Positions 33,867 to 42,171 of a stretch of 48,393 bases of DNA are shown here, piece after piece. The notes under the pieces were generated by a model. It searched no databases. It saw only the letters and a list, made by a program, of their open reading frames with translations, and had not been told where the DNA came from. Source of the DNA: Pirellulales bacterium (GTDB taxonomy: Bacteria; Planctomycetota; Planctomycetia; Pirellulales; JANQPP01). Position 1 is the stretch's first letter; every line of letters starts with the position of its first letter. The position numbers and the translations under genes are program-made. Where the stretch lies: the NCBI GenBank assembly GCA_028289405.1, contig JANQPP010000017.1, positions 1 to 48,393 of the forward strand, read 5' to 3'.

Positions 33867-34814
33867 ATGGAACCTGTGCATGTCATTTACATTGCCGGTT
33901 ACGGACGATGCGGTAGCACGCTCATGGAGAACGTGCTCGCTGGCCTGCCGGGAATGACTGCTTTGGGCGAAGTGAAATACCTTTGGGATCGTGGCTGTCG
34001 GCAAAATCTGCTCTGCGGCTGCGGCCAGCCATTTTGGCAATGCGATTTTTGGCCCGGCGTGGTCAACGATGCCCTGCGGAAGCAAGGCATTCATCCGTCC
34101 TGGGAAGAAATATTGGCATGGCAGCGGGCTTCGGACGCCATTTTAATGACGCCGCTTCGCCTTTGGCCGGCTTTGGACCGTCGGATAGGTGGCCAGCAAT
34201 GTACCCGCTTCACGGAGTTGCTGGGCCAGCTTTATGCCGCCTTGCACACGGCGAGTGGTCGGTCGATTCTGGTCGACTCGTCCAAATTTCCCTCGTATGG
34301 CCTGCTTTTGACGCGCTTGCCAAACGTCAAATTGCACGTGATCCATTTGGTGCGTGATAGCCGCGCCGTGGCCTACTCTTGGACGCGCAAGAAGCAACGC
34401 CCGGAGGTCCACTGGGAAACCGCATACATGCCACGCTATCCCGCGGTGCGTACCGCGGCGGCCTGGTATCTGCACAATCGTTTGGCACACGCCCTAAAAC
34501 ACCGCGCGGCGAATTACCGCTTGCTCCGCTACGAGGCGTTCGTTGAAAATCCTGGCGATGTTCTGCAAGAAGTGCTCGAGGAATTTGGCTTTCAAAGCGA
34601 CCCACGCCGCTTGGAACTGGAACGGTTGCAAGCCGACCGGACAACCTCTCCAGTGCGGCGGCATTCCGTATCGGGCAATCCCGATCGATTTCGCCAAAGC
34701 TCGACGCCGATCCAACTCGATGCTGTATGGAGACGCGACCTGCCGCTGGCGGCGCGATGTTCCGTATTTCTGCTCACCTGGCCCCTGTTGAGATCGTATG
34801 GCTACCGTTGGTGA
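33867..34814 (+). CDS. Sulfotransferase of the exopolysaccharide cluster
   Basis: A 315-residue sulfotransferase. The 5'-phosphosulfate loop is GYGRCGSTL (11-19) after VIYIA, and the 3'-phosphate loop is in LHVIHLVRDSRAVAYSW, both standard PAPS-binding elements. LLRYEAFVENPGDVLQEVLE fits the family's helix after the second loop, and a Cys-rich patch (RQNLLCGCGQPFWQCDFW) lies between. The gene lies between the flippase and the polymerase, and its last 17 bases overlap the start of the latter, so it is part of the same transcription unit. Sulfation of the repeat unit before polymerisation is therefore plausible. GAGG precedes the ATG. Confidence 0.87.
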   Translation: MEPVHVIYIAGYGRCGSTLMENVLAGLPGMTALGEVKYLWDRGCRQNLLCGCGQPFWQCDFWPGVVNDALRKQGIHPSWEEILAWQRASDAILMTPLRLWPALDRRIGGQQCTRFTELLGQLYAALHTASGRSILVDSSKFPSYGLLLTRLPNVKLHVIHLVRDSRAVAYSWTRKKQRPEVHWETAYMPRYPAVRTAAAWYLHNRLAHALKHRAANYRLLRYEAFVENPGDVLQEVLEEFGFQSDPRRLELERLQADRTTSPVRRHSVSGNPDRFRQSSTPIQLDAVWRRDLPLAARCSVFLLTWPLLRSYGYRW

Positions 34815-36039
34815 TACTTGGCCGGTGGTTTCTGCCAGCCAGCCGGGCCAGTTCAGCCGAGTGCTCGGGTTGGCGGTCATTCTGCTTAGCGGGATCGTGT
34901 TCGTGGAGCCCGCGCCTACGGACCTGCTATTTCCGGTGCTGTTTTTTTGCGCCGTAGCGCAAGGCTATTGCCACTTTTATACCGCTTCTTTGCCGGCGTA
35001 CGCCTCTTTGGCGGTGTTGACGGTGCTCGTCACCGGCTCGATGTTTGCCGCGGAGGATGTGGGCCGTGCGCTCCGTTATGGCGGAATCACGATCTACCTG
35101 GCGGCCTTATGGTTTGTCTTTCATAATCTTTTTTTGGGAAGTGCCGAAAAATACCGACAGCGGGCCATGCTGACGTACGTGGCCGTGGCGTGGATTTCTG
35201 CCATCGTGGCTGTGTTGGCGTATCATGAATTGATTCCTGCGGCTGACCGGTTTCTCGCCAAGGGGAGGGCGACCGCGCTCTTCGAGGATCCGAACGTGTT
35301 CGGTCCCTTTCTCGTGCCCCCTCTCTTGTTCTGCTTGGCAAAACCTTGCTTGAGGGAAACACGCCATCCTGCCGGCTGGTTTGTCGCGGCTTTGTGCATG
35401 GCGATTGCGGTGGTACATACGTTTTCCCGTGGTGCCGCGGTGAATCTGCTCGCCAGCGTGCTGGTCTTTTGCGCGTTCGTGCTAATGGGACGCATCCGGG
35501 GAATCGCACCCACGCGGACCATGCTGGCAGGGCTTGTCGGCGTGAGCTGTTTCGGCGGCGTGCTGTACGCTTTTTCTTCTTCCAGCCCCTCATTTCAGCA
35601 AGTGCTTACGGCACGCACGGGAATGCAAGATTACGATAACGATCGCTGGCAATTTCAGCGTCGGGCCATGCAAGAAGCCGTCAACTCTCCCTGGGGCATC
35701 GGGCCGGGTCATGCGGAATTAACATTCGACTTTCCCGGGGCTCGCGGGCACGGCGCGACGCACAACTTGTTTTTACGGGTCCTCGTGGAAAACGGCTGGC
35801 TGGCCGTGATGGCCCTGGTCGTCTTTTTAGTCAGCGTGATGCTCCCGTCGTGGGCCAAGCTGGGGTGGGATGGTGCTTCGCCAAGCAGCATCCTCCTCGA
35901 TGCGGTGTTGCTGGCTTCCTTGGTTGGCATGCTCGTGAACAGCCTAGTCATCGATAGTTTGCATTGGCGACATTTGTGGCTTTGTTTGGCCATGCTTTCG
36001 CGTCCGCCGGTAAATGTAAGTTCGCCGGATACGGCATGA
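34798..36039 (+). CDS. O-antigen polymerase/ligase family protein (Wzy-like)
   Basis: A 413-residue polytopic membrane protein of the Wzy/O-antigen ligase group. About ten to twelve hydrophobic segments are visible. The large loop carries GPGHAELTFDFPGARGHGAT followed by HNLFLRVLVENGWLAVMALV, and the H-N-x-(F/Y)-L...E-x-G-x-x-(G/A) pattern is diagnostic. It would polymerise lipid-linked repeat units or ligate the chain on the outer face of the inner membrane. The gene begins inside the end of the sulfotransferase gene (17-base overlap), indicating translational coupling. Whether it is a polymerase or a ligase cannot be told from sequence; position with a flippase and a BY-kinase favours polymerase. 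Confidence 0.85.
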   Translation: MATVGDTWPVVSASQPGQFSRVLGLAVILLSGIVFVEPAPTDLLFPVLFFCAVAQGYCHFYTASLPAYASLAVLTVLVTGSMFAAEDVGRALRYGGITIYLAALWFVFHNLFLGSAEKYRQRAMLTYVAVAWISAIVAVLAYHELIPAADRFLAKGRATALFEDPNVFGPFLVPPLLFCLAKPCLRETRHPAGWFVAALCMAIAVVHTFSRGAAVNLLASVLVFCAFVLMGRIRGIAPTRTMLAGLVGVSCFGGVLYAFSSSSPSFQQVLTARTGMQDYDNDRWQFQRRAMQEAVNSPWGIGPGHAELTFDFPGARGHGATHNLFLRVLVENGWLAVMALVVFLVSVMLPSWAKLGWDGASPSSILLDAVLLASLVGMLVNSLVIDSLHWRHLWLCLAMLSRPPVNVSSPDTA

Positions 36040-36099
36040 TGCCCAGCTTGTTTTTTCGGATGGGATCAAAACCGGCTTCCCGTCGTTTTCCGTAATCTC

Positions 36100-37260
36100 A
36101 TGGTGCAAGAAATCGCCCATTCCGTGACTGCTTGCCGCCGCGTGGTCCAAATCGTGGAATCCTCGAATGCCGGTGTGGGGCGCCACGTGCTGGACTTGTT
36201 GCAAGGGCTGCCTTGCTTTGGGTGGGAGGGGGTGTTGGTCTATTGTCCGCTGCGGGCGGATGAGAAGTTTCGCCGCCGAATACAAGACCTTCCCCCGGAA
36301 CACGTAATTCCACTCCCCATGCGGCGGCTTCCGGGCCCGAACGATCTACGAACGATCCGTAAATTGCGTGGCCTGTTGCGGGAACTCGGACCATTCGATC
36401 TGGTGCATGGCCATAGTTCCAAAGGGGGATTGTTGGCCCGTTTGGTGGCCAAGAGTTTGGGATGGCCTAGCGTCTACACGCCGCATGCGTTCATCACGTT
36501 GGATCCCACCATGCCGGCTTGGAAGAGGCGGGTCTATGGCCGGGCGGAGCGTGGGCTGGCGCGGTTTTGCCAAGCGGTGATTGCCGTATCCACCGACGAA
36601 GCCGAGCATGCGGTTCAATCGCTGAAGATTCCCGCGGAGAAAGTACATGTGGTCTACAATGGCATCGGCAAGATTCCCGGCGACCAGCGAGATTCTCTAC
36701 GGAAGCAGTTGAATATCCACCAGGACGCGCTCGTCGTGGGATGGATCGGCCGATTGGCTCCGCAAAAGGACCCGCTGATGATGGTGCGGGCCTTTGCCCA
36801 GACGGAGCCCGCTCAGCAGCATGCCGTGTTGGTCATGGTGGGCACGGGCGACATGCTTTGGGAAATCCAGCAACTTGCCCGAAGTTTGGGGGTTCTCGAA
36901 CACTGCCGCTTCCCAGGCGAGTTGGATGGTGAGACGGCCATGTCCGCCTTCGATGTTTTCGCTCTCTCTAGCCGGTACGAGGGCATGCCGTACGTAATCA
37001 TCGAAGCCGTGGCGGCTGGATTGCCGATCGTCGCGACCCATGTAGGCGGAGTGGCCAATGCCGTGATGCCTGAGGTCAACGGATTTCTAGTGCCGTCCAT
37101 GCGGGCCGACGAATTGGGCGCCGCGCTCCGCCGGCTCATCGAAGACGTATCCCTCCGGCAGAAATTCTCTGCCGCATCTGGACAGATGTCGGAAAAATTT
37201 TCCCTGGAAACCATGCTCCGCCAAACGGTGGAAGTTTACGAGCAGGCCCTCTCTCGTTGA
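36100..37260 (+). CDS. Glycosyltransferase family 4
   Basis: A 386-residue GT-B glycosyltransferase. The acceptor domain opens VVQIVESSNAGVGRHVLDLL, with HGHSSKGGLLARLVAKSLG and YTPHAF typical of GT4. The donor domain has VVGWIGRLAPQKDPLMMVRA and LVMVGTGDMLWE, and the catalytic E-x7-E region is EGMPYVIIEAVAAGLPIVAT. It would add a sugar from a nucleotide donor to the growing lipid-linked unit in the cytoplasm. It is the only GT4 in the cluster, so most other sugars of the repeat unit must be added by enzymes encoded elsewhere or by a very short repeat. Confidence 0.92.
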   Translation: MVQEIAHSVTACRRVVQIVESSNAGVGRHVLDLLQGLPCFGWEGVLVYCPLRADEKFRRRIQDLPPEHVIPLPMRRLPGPNDLRTIRKLRGLLRELGPFDLVHGHSSKGGLLARLVAKSLGWPSVYTPHAFITLDPTMPAWKRRVYGRAERGLARFCQAVIAVSTDEAEHAVQSLKIPAEKVHVVYNGIGKIPGDQRDSLRKQLNIHQDALVVGWIGRLAPQKDPLMMVRAFAQTEPAQQHAVLVMVGTGDMLWEIQQLARSLGVLEHCRFPGELDGETAMSAFDVFALSSRYEGMPYVIIEAVAAGLPIVATHVGGVANAVMPEVNGFLVPSMRADELGAALRRLIEDVSLRQKFSAASGQMSEKFSLETMLRQTVEVYEQALSR

Positions 37261-37406
37261 GACTTGGTCCGCCGTGGCCAGATCGTCCGTTCGAGCGATC
37301 GGCAGGGAAACGACGCGCTATCTGGGAAGCCGGTCCCGCCTCCATGTACTACAATATTCGAGGCAAAATGGAAGCAGGAATCGACGGCAAGGGAGCGCGC
37401 GACCGC

Positions 37407-38744
37407 ATGAGTTCTCCTCCAGCAAAGGATGAAGAGTACGGATTTCGCAAGGCCGCCGCGAAAGTTCGGGAATTCCCACAGGCCCCCGGTGTCTACCTGC
37501 TAAAAAACCGCGCGGGCGTGGTGATCTACATCGGCAAGGCCAAAAATCTGCGAGCCCGAGCCGGGAGCTATTTTCTGCAGGCCGCCGCCGAAGACCGCCG
37601 CACCGCCAGCCTGGTCCAAGAAATCGGCGATATCGACTGCGTGGAGACCGAAAGCGAAGTCGACGCCCTGTTGATGGAAGCCCGATTGGTGAAGGATGTC
37701 CAGCCGAAGTTCAATAAGGAACTCAAGGACGACAAGAGCTTTCCCTATCTGCAAATTACCACGCGGGAAGATTTTCCTCGTATAACCTTCACGCGGGAAC
37801 CACGCGAGAAGGGAGTTAAGCTGTATGGCCCCTTCGCCAACGCGGGAAGCTTGCGAGGCGCGATCCAAGTACTGCAAAAGATTTTCAAATTTCGCACGTG
37901 CGAGCTGGATATCGAAGCCGAGGACGAGCGTTGGAAGTGGTTTCGTCCCTGCCTGCTGGCTTCCATCAACCAATGCACCGCACCCTGCAATCTGCGGATT
38001 TCCAAAGAAGACTACCGGCGGGACATCCAGCGGTTGCAGACTTTTTTGGAAGGCGGCCGGACACGGCTCCTCAATGAAATGCGGAAGGAAATGGAATCCG
38101 CCGCGGAGCAATTGGAATTCGAAAAAGCGGCCCGTTTGCGGGATGAGATCCGCATGCTGGAGCGGCTGGACGAACGAGGGGAACTCGACAAGCATGTCCA
38201 GCCCGAGGTGTTTTACATTCATCCGAAAAAGGGCCTCGGCGGCCTGCAGAAAATTCTCAAGCTGACCGCGACTCCCCGAGTGATTGAAGGCGTGGACATC
38301 GCCCACTTGGGGGGCGGCGAAACCGTGGCCAGCCTGGTGCAGTTTATTGATGGATTGCCGTTCAAGCCCGGCTACCGGCGATTTCGTATTCGCGGCGTGG
38401 AGGGCATCGATGACTATGCCAGCATTCACGAAGTCGTTTCGCGGCGGTTTCAACGCCTGCAGGACGAAGGTGCAACGTTTCCCGATATTCTGCTTATCGA
38501 CGGAGGAAAGGGACAGCTCAACGCCGGAGCGGCCGCGTTTCGGGCATTGGAAATCACACCGCCTACCGTGCTCTCCTTGGCGAAACGCGAGGAGGAGGTA
38601 TTCGTGATGGGCCAGGACGCGCCGCTACGTTTGAGCCGCCATTCTTACGCTTTACGCCTGCTGCAATACGTCCGAGATGAGTCGCATCGGTTTGCACAGC
38701 ACTATCATCATGTGTTACGGAGAAAATCGACACTCGACCAATGA
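37407..38744 (+). CDS. uvrC: UvrC-like nuclease lacking the C-terminal HhH region
   Basis: A 445-residue protein with the first two-thirds of excinuclease subunit UvrC. The GIY-YIG nuclease domain is present (GVYLLKNRAGVVIYIGKAKN), then the Cys-rich region (RPCLLASINQCTAPC), the UVR helix (EQLEFEKAARLRDEIRMLER), and the RNase H-like second nuclease with EGVDIAHLGG, LLIDGGKGQL and the catalytic RDESHRFA. UvrC is normally about 600 residues, ending in tandem helix-hairpin-helix motifs; here the chain stops 15 residues after DESHRFA. I see no HhH-like sequence in any frame of the 95 bases downstream, so this looks like a genuine short form. The ATG at 37407 is preferred; longer frames begin at 37257 (TTG), 37344 and 37368. 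Confidence 0.88.
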   Translation: MSSPPAKDEEYGFRKAAAKVREFPQAPGVYLLKNRAGVVIYIGKAKNLRARAGSYFLQAAAEDRRTASLVQEIGDIDCVETESEVDALLMEARLVKDVQPKFNKELKDDKSFPYLQITTREDFPRITFTREPREKGVKLYGPFANAGSLRGAIQVLQKIFKFRTCELDIEAEDERWKWFRPCLLASINQCTAPCNLRISKEDYRRDIQRLQTFLEGGRTRLLNEMRKEMESAAEQLEFEKAARLRDEIRMLERLDERGELDKHVQPEVFYIHPKKGLGGLQKILKLTATPRVIEGVDIAHLGGGETVASLVQFIDGLPFKPGYRRFRIRGVEGIDDYASIHEVVSRRFQRLQDEGATFPDILLIDGGKGQLNAGAAAFRALEITPPTVLSLAKREEEVFVMGQDAPLRLSRHSYALRLLQYVRDESHRFAQHYHHVLRRKSTLDQ

Positions 38745-38749
38745 ACCAC

Positions 38750-38770
38750 GCCGCGTCATTCATGCGCGGC
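38750..38770. terminator. Weak hairpin between convergent uvrC-like and fabF-like genes
   Basis: GCCGCG (38750-38755) and CGCGGC (38765-38770) form a 6-bp GC-rich stem around TCATTCATG, just past the uvrC-like stop. There is no T-run on either strand, so termination is uncertain. Confidence 0.25.
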
Positions 38771-38839
38771 TTGGTAGCTGGCACGCGGAGCGGAGTTCGT
38801 CCTGGTCGCCCGACGAACCAAATTGGCTGAGCGGGAACG

Positions 38840-40105
38840 CTACGCGACACGTAGTTCGCCGCCTGTCTTGACGCCGTTCTGTTCGCGTGGCCACCGCCGC
38901 AATGCGATCGCCACGAGATGTCCCCCAAAGGCGACCGACAACTTCAATGCGAATTCGACATTTCGTTTCCGCGCGACAAGTGGGACGCAGTCCAAATCGC
39001 AAGCCGGATCCGGAGAGACCAGATTCAACGTGGGGGGCAGGTGGCCGTCTCGCAACGCCAAGGCAGTGACCGCAGTTTCCACGCCCCCGGCCGCGTTGAC
39101 TAGATGGCCTAGCATGGATTTGGTCGAACTGACACACGTGTCCATCGCCGATTTGCCGAGCGCCTGGTGAATGGCTTTGCTTTCGACGATATCGTTTTGT
39201 TGCGTGCCCGTACCATGGGCGTTGATGTAGCCGATGTCCCGCGCGGTGATTCCGGACTTCCGCAGCGTTTCTTGGATGGCGTGGGCTAGGGTCTCCCCCG
39301 ATTCGCCTAGACCCGTGACGTGGTGGGCCTCGGCATGCATGGTGCCACCCAGGAACTCCGCATAAATGTTTGCCCCTCTTGATCGAGCGTGGCTCAGCCT
39401 TTCAAAGATCATCATCGAGGCGCCTTCGCCCATGACGAATCCGTTACGGTCCCGGTCGAATGGACGACACGCTTGCACGGGATCCTCATGAGCGGCGAGA
39501 ACGCGCATGCGGTGAAAACCGGCCGCCATCAAAGGATCAATCGCTTCGCCTCCCCCGGCCAAAGCGATATCGCACTGTCCATCCTGTATCCCCCGCACGG
39601 CGGCCAGGATATCCATCATGCTGCTGGCACACGCGGTGGAATGGCAGAGCCGCGGTCCCAACAGGCCATGCTGATTCGCGATGAAGGAGCAAGCGGAGTT
39701 TGGCAACCATTGGTGCCACCATGGAGGCATGGGCTCCTTCGATTGCGACTTGACGCCAAATCTTTCCCGCATGAAAGTGGGATCGCCCATGTGGCTGCTG
39801 ATCGCGCAGCCAAAGCGACGGGGATCGAATTGGCCCTCCTCCAACTTCGCATCTTCCCAAGCTTCCGCCGCGGCACGCTCGCACATCCGAATAATCTTCA
39901 CGGCGCCCGGAGCGAACAATTCCATCTCGGTCGTTGCTCCGATTTGGAATTCTTTGGGTAGGCCGTAAATTTCTTGGAGTTTGCGCACTCCACTCTGGCC
40001 ATCGCATAGCGAACGCCATGCGGTCTCTCGATTGTCACCCACGGAGGTGACCAGGCCGATGCCGGTGATGACGATCGGATCTTGATGGTGAAGATCGTTG
40101 CGCAA
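38840..40105 (-). CDS. fabF: Beta-ketoacyl-ACP synthase II-like (FabF)
   Basis: A 421-residue thiolase-fold condensing enzyme that elongates acyl-ACP with malonyl-ACP. Catalytic residues are visible: Cys159 in STACASSMM, His297 in NAHGTGTQQND, Lys329 and His334 in SSTKSMLGHLVNAAGG. IVITGIGLVTSVGDN at the N-terminus and FDRDRNGFVMGEGA are family hallmarks. The usual terminal FGFGG-N reads VAFGGHL, a departure that also occurs in some specialised ketosynthases. The start is TTG at 40105, supported by GGAGG about 10 bases upstream. No acyl carrier protein or reductase gene is nearby, so it may be either the housekeeping enzyme or a specialised one. Confidence 0.88.
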   Translation of the reverse strand: MRNDLHHQDPIVITGIGLVTSVGDNRETAWRSLCDGQSGVRKLQEIYGLPKEFQIGATTEMELFAPGAVKIIRMCERAAAEAWEDAKLEEGQFDPRRFGCAISSHMGDPTFMRERFGVKSQSKEPMPPWWHQWLPNSACSFIANQHGLLGPRLCHSTACASSMMDILAAVRGIQDGQCDIALAGGGEAIDPLMAAGFHRMRVLAAHEDPVQACRPFDRDRNGFVMGEGASMMIFERLSHARSRGANIYAEFLGGTMHAEAHHVTGLGESGETLAHAIQETLRKSGITARDIGYINAHGTGTQQNDIVESKAIHQALGKSAMDTCVSSTKSMLGHLVNAAGGVETAVTALALRDGHLPPTLNLVSPDPACDLDCVPLVARKRNVEFALKLSVAFGGHLVAIALRRWPREQNGVKTGGELRVA

Positions 40106-40632
40106 GCGAATAATCCCTCCAAGGTGTCCAAGCTTCCCATTTTTAGTCGGCTATTATAGGGAATTCCATGCCGATCGTAATCCTTTTCCTCCAGTTTTTG
40201 GCGCAGTGGGAGTTTTTCGGGACGGCATGCGCGAATCATGTGTCGCGCGGACTGGACCGTCTCACCGTACATATGGCTAAAAATCGGCGCTGAGCATTCG
40301 TGTCCCACAAGGAAAAAGGCCGAAATGTCACCAGCGACTTCTGTTTTCGAACAGTCTATTCACGGAGACTCAGCCAACCAGGAGAGATCTCGGATGATGG
40401 GGGACAGGCCGATCCATTGGACAAGAAGCACGGCAGCGGATTATGGTCAGACCTCGCGGCACATGCAGAAACCAAGCCGAATGGTGGCTGGTCCATAATC
40501 CGCCATAGGGCGGGCTGTACTCCGAGAAGTTAAAGCCAACGGACAAAGCCTTCACTGACTTTCGCCCATCGGCGTTTCACGGCCGCTGGGACAGAATTTC
40601 GCGGATGCTGAGGTGTTTTGTCTCCAGGCTCT
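40106..40632. other. Intergenic interval upstream of fabF-like gene
   Basis: Both flanking genes are on the minus strand, so this 527-base stretch holds the fabF-like promoter and the 3' end of the CBS gene. The short frames crossing it have no recognisable motifs. Copy B of the dispersed repeat occupies the last 100 bases (40535-40633); the remainder shows nothing I can name. Confidence 0.45.
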
Positions 40633-40633
40633 T
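40535..40633 (+). repeat. Dispersed ~100-bp repeat, copy B
   Basis: Partner of copy A at 4965-5064: blocks GCCAACGGACAAA, GGCGTTTCAC, TTTCGCGGA and TGTTTTGTC lie at the same spacing except for a single one-base gap, giving about 70% identity by hand count. It ends exactly at the stop codon of the CBS-domain gene (minus strand), so the repeat abuts the 3' end of that gene. No hairpin plus T-run follows this copy, in contrast to copy A. Confidence 0.7.
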
Positions 40634-41070
40634 TACTCTTTCGCGAGGCTGTCGGGGCTTTCCTCTTGCAGCAATTCGGTGATTTGATCGAACTCATCAA
40701 CGAGGTGTTTGAGCATATCATCCAGGCTGATGAGGCCAACCAAGGTCCCATGGGAATCCACGACAGGGAGCCGACGATAGGGGCCGGAACGCATCAGCCG
40801 TAGCGCCGATTCAATGGGCGTGTCTTCGGTGACAGTTTCCGGCGTGCTGGTCATCACATCGGCCACGTCCGTGGTTGTGACGTCGAGTCCCGGAGCGATT
40901 ACCCGAATGGCCAAATCACGGTCGGTGATGATGCCCACCGGCCTTCCCTCGGTATTTTGGACGACGAGGGTTCCCACCTTGTGGTCGTGCATCCGCCCGG
41001 CAGCCAATTGCGCGGAGTCGTCCGGGGAAACCGTATCCACATTCCGCACGCATATATTTCCGACAGACAT
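40633..41070 (-). CDS. Tandem CBS-domain protein
   Basis: A 145-residue protein made of two CBS domains (about 8-62 and 72-127). Each has the typical turn: VGIITDRDLAIRV in the first and LVGLISLDDMLKH in the second, preceded by VMTSTPETVTEDTPIESALR. Such pairs bind adenine nucleotides and act as energy or redox sensors, usually by contacting another protein; no partner domain is attached. The ATG at 41070 follows AGGAG by 7 bases and gives MSVGNICVRNVDTV; a longer frame from 41118 is rejected. Stand-alone two-CBS proteins are common near no particular pathway, so the partner is unknown. Confidence 0.92.
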   Translation of the reverse strand: MSVGNICVRNVDTVSPDDSAQLAAGRMHDHKVGTLVVQNTEGRPVGIITDRDLAIRVIAPGLDVTTTDVADVMTSTPETVTEDTPIESALRLMRSGPYRRLPVVDSHGTLVGLISLDDMLKHLVDEFDQITELLQEESPDSLAKE

Positions 41071-41389
41071 TCGAATTCTCCTTCCGCCTGCTTGCCCTGG
41101 AATGACAGACTGTTCCACTCAGCCGCCAGCAAACCTTCGTCGCCGCGACGGCCTGCCAAGCCTACTGGAATTCTACCGTACGAGCAGGTTCTCGCCGAGC
41201 GGTCCGAAGCTTTAATTTTCCACTCGGCGGATTGGCCGAGCGTTTCTTGAACTCGATACTTTCTTCAGGGATTGCTAGCTACCGCGAACCCGTGGACAAG
41301 ATTCGGTTTCTATGGAATAAGCCATAGGGCGCGAAGCGAGTCACGCCATATTCATCACGTTTTTGGTTCCAAATTGGAGGAGGCGGTCC
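41071..41389. other. Divergent interval, CBS gene/methyltransferase
   Basis: About 320 bases between a minus-strand and a plus-strand gene; both promoters should lie here. No frame has recognisable content and no repeat or strong hairpin was found. Confidence 0.4.
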
Positions 41390-42142
41390 ATGGGCGACTA
41401 TCGTTGGAATCGGCGGGAATTGGCCGAACAGTACGACATGGCCGCCGACATGATCCATCCTTGCTACCGGGAAATCCAGGATGTGATTCTTGCCAGGCTG
41501 CCTTATCCGCGCGAAGCTTCGTTCCTCATGCTCGACATTGGCGGCGGATCAGGGCGACTGATGGAGCGCCTATTGGAGAAATTCTCCCAGGCACGTGGCG
41601 TCGTGCTGGACCAATCCGCCGCGTTTTTGGAATTGGCACAACGGCGGCTAGCGCGATTCGGAGATCGCGCGACGACAATCCATCAGCGGCTGCAGGACGA
41701 TTGGATGCCACTGCTGAACGAACGGCCCGGGCTGGTGGTTAGCATGTCGGCGATCCACCATTTAGACGCCCAGGAAAAATCGGGGCTCTTTCGCCAAATC
41801 CACGCAGGTCTCGTCGAGGAAGGGTCGTTTCTTAATGGAGATGAGTTTCGAGCCGAAAGCGACAACCAGTATCTCGCCGATTTACAAGCCTGGGCCGAGC
41901 ACATGAATCAAGTCAGCCGGTCCGGCAAAATTTCGTCCGACATGGTGGAAAACTTGCAACGCTGGCAAGACCGAAACATCGAGCAATTCGATCAACCCCG
42001 AGTCAGTGGGGATGATTGTCACGAAACCGTCGCCGCGCAGACCACGAAGCTTCATGAGGCCGGTTTCGCCGCCACGACCATGGTTTGGAAACGACAAATG
42101 TGGGCCGTCGTTCGCGCCGAGAAGAGCCTGTCTCCTGACTAA
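41390..42142 (+). CDS. Class I SAM-dependent methyltransferase
   Basis: A 250-residue Rossmann-fold methyltransferase. Motif I is MLDIGGGSGRLMERL (about 47-61), the acidic end of strand 2 is VVLDQSAAFLELAQRRL, and motif IV lies in LVVSMSAIHHLDAQEKSGLF, the pattern of the Methyltransf_25/UbiE-like group acting on small molecules. GGAGGAGG just upstream supports the ATG at 41390 over an in-frame start at 41363. The C-terminal part (SGKISSDMVENLQRWQDRNI, AGFAATTMVWKRQMWAVV) is typical of small-molecule enzymes, but the substrate is not evident. Der is encoded convergently and ends 30 bases away. Confidence 0.88.
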   Translation: MGDYRWNRRELAEQYDMAADMIHPCYREIQDVILARLPYPREASFLMLDIGGGSGRLMERLLEKFSQARGVVLDQSAAFLELAQRRLARFGDRATTIHQRLQDDWMPLLNERPGLVVSMSAIHHLDAQEKSGLFRQIHAGLVEEGSFLNGDEFRAESDNQYLADLQAWAEHMNQVSRSGKISSDMVENLQRWQDRNIEQFDQPRVSGDDCHETVAAQTTKLHEAGFAATTMVWKRQMWAVVRAEKSLSPD

Positions 42143-42171
42143 GGAACGAGAAAGAAGTCGCGCGGTGGGGC

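Noticed and set aside
37500..38453. 317-residue minus-strand open frame
   Set aside because: Antisense to the UvrC-like gene, with no recognisable motif.
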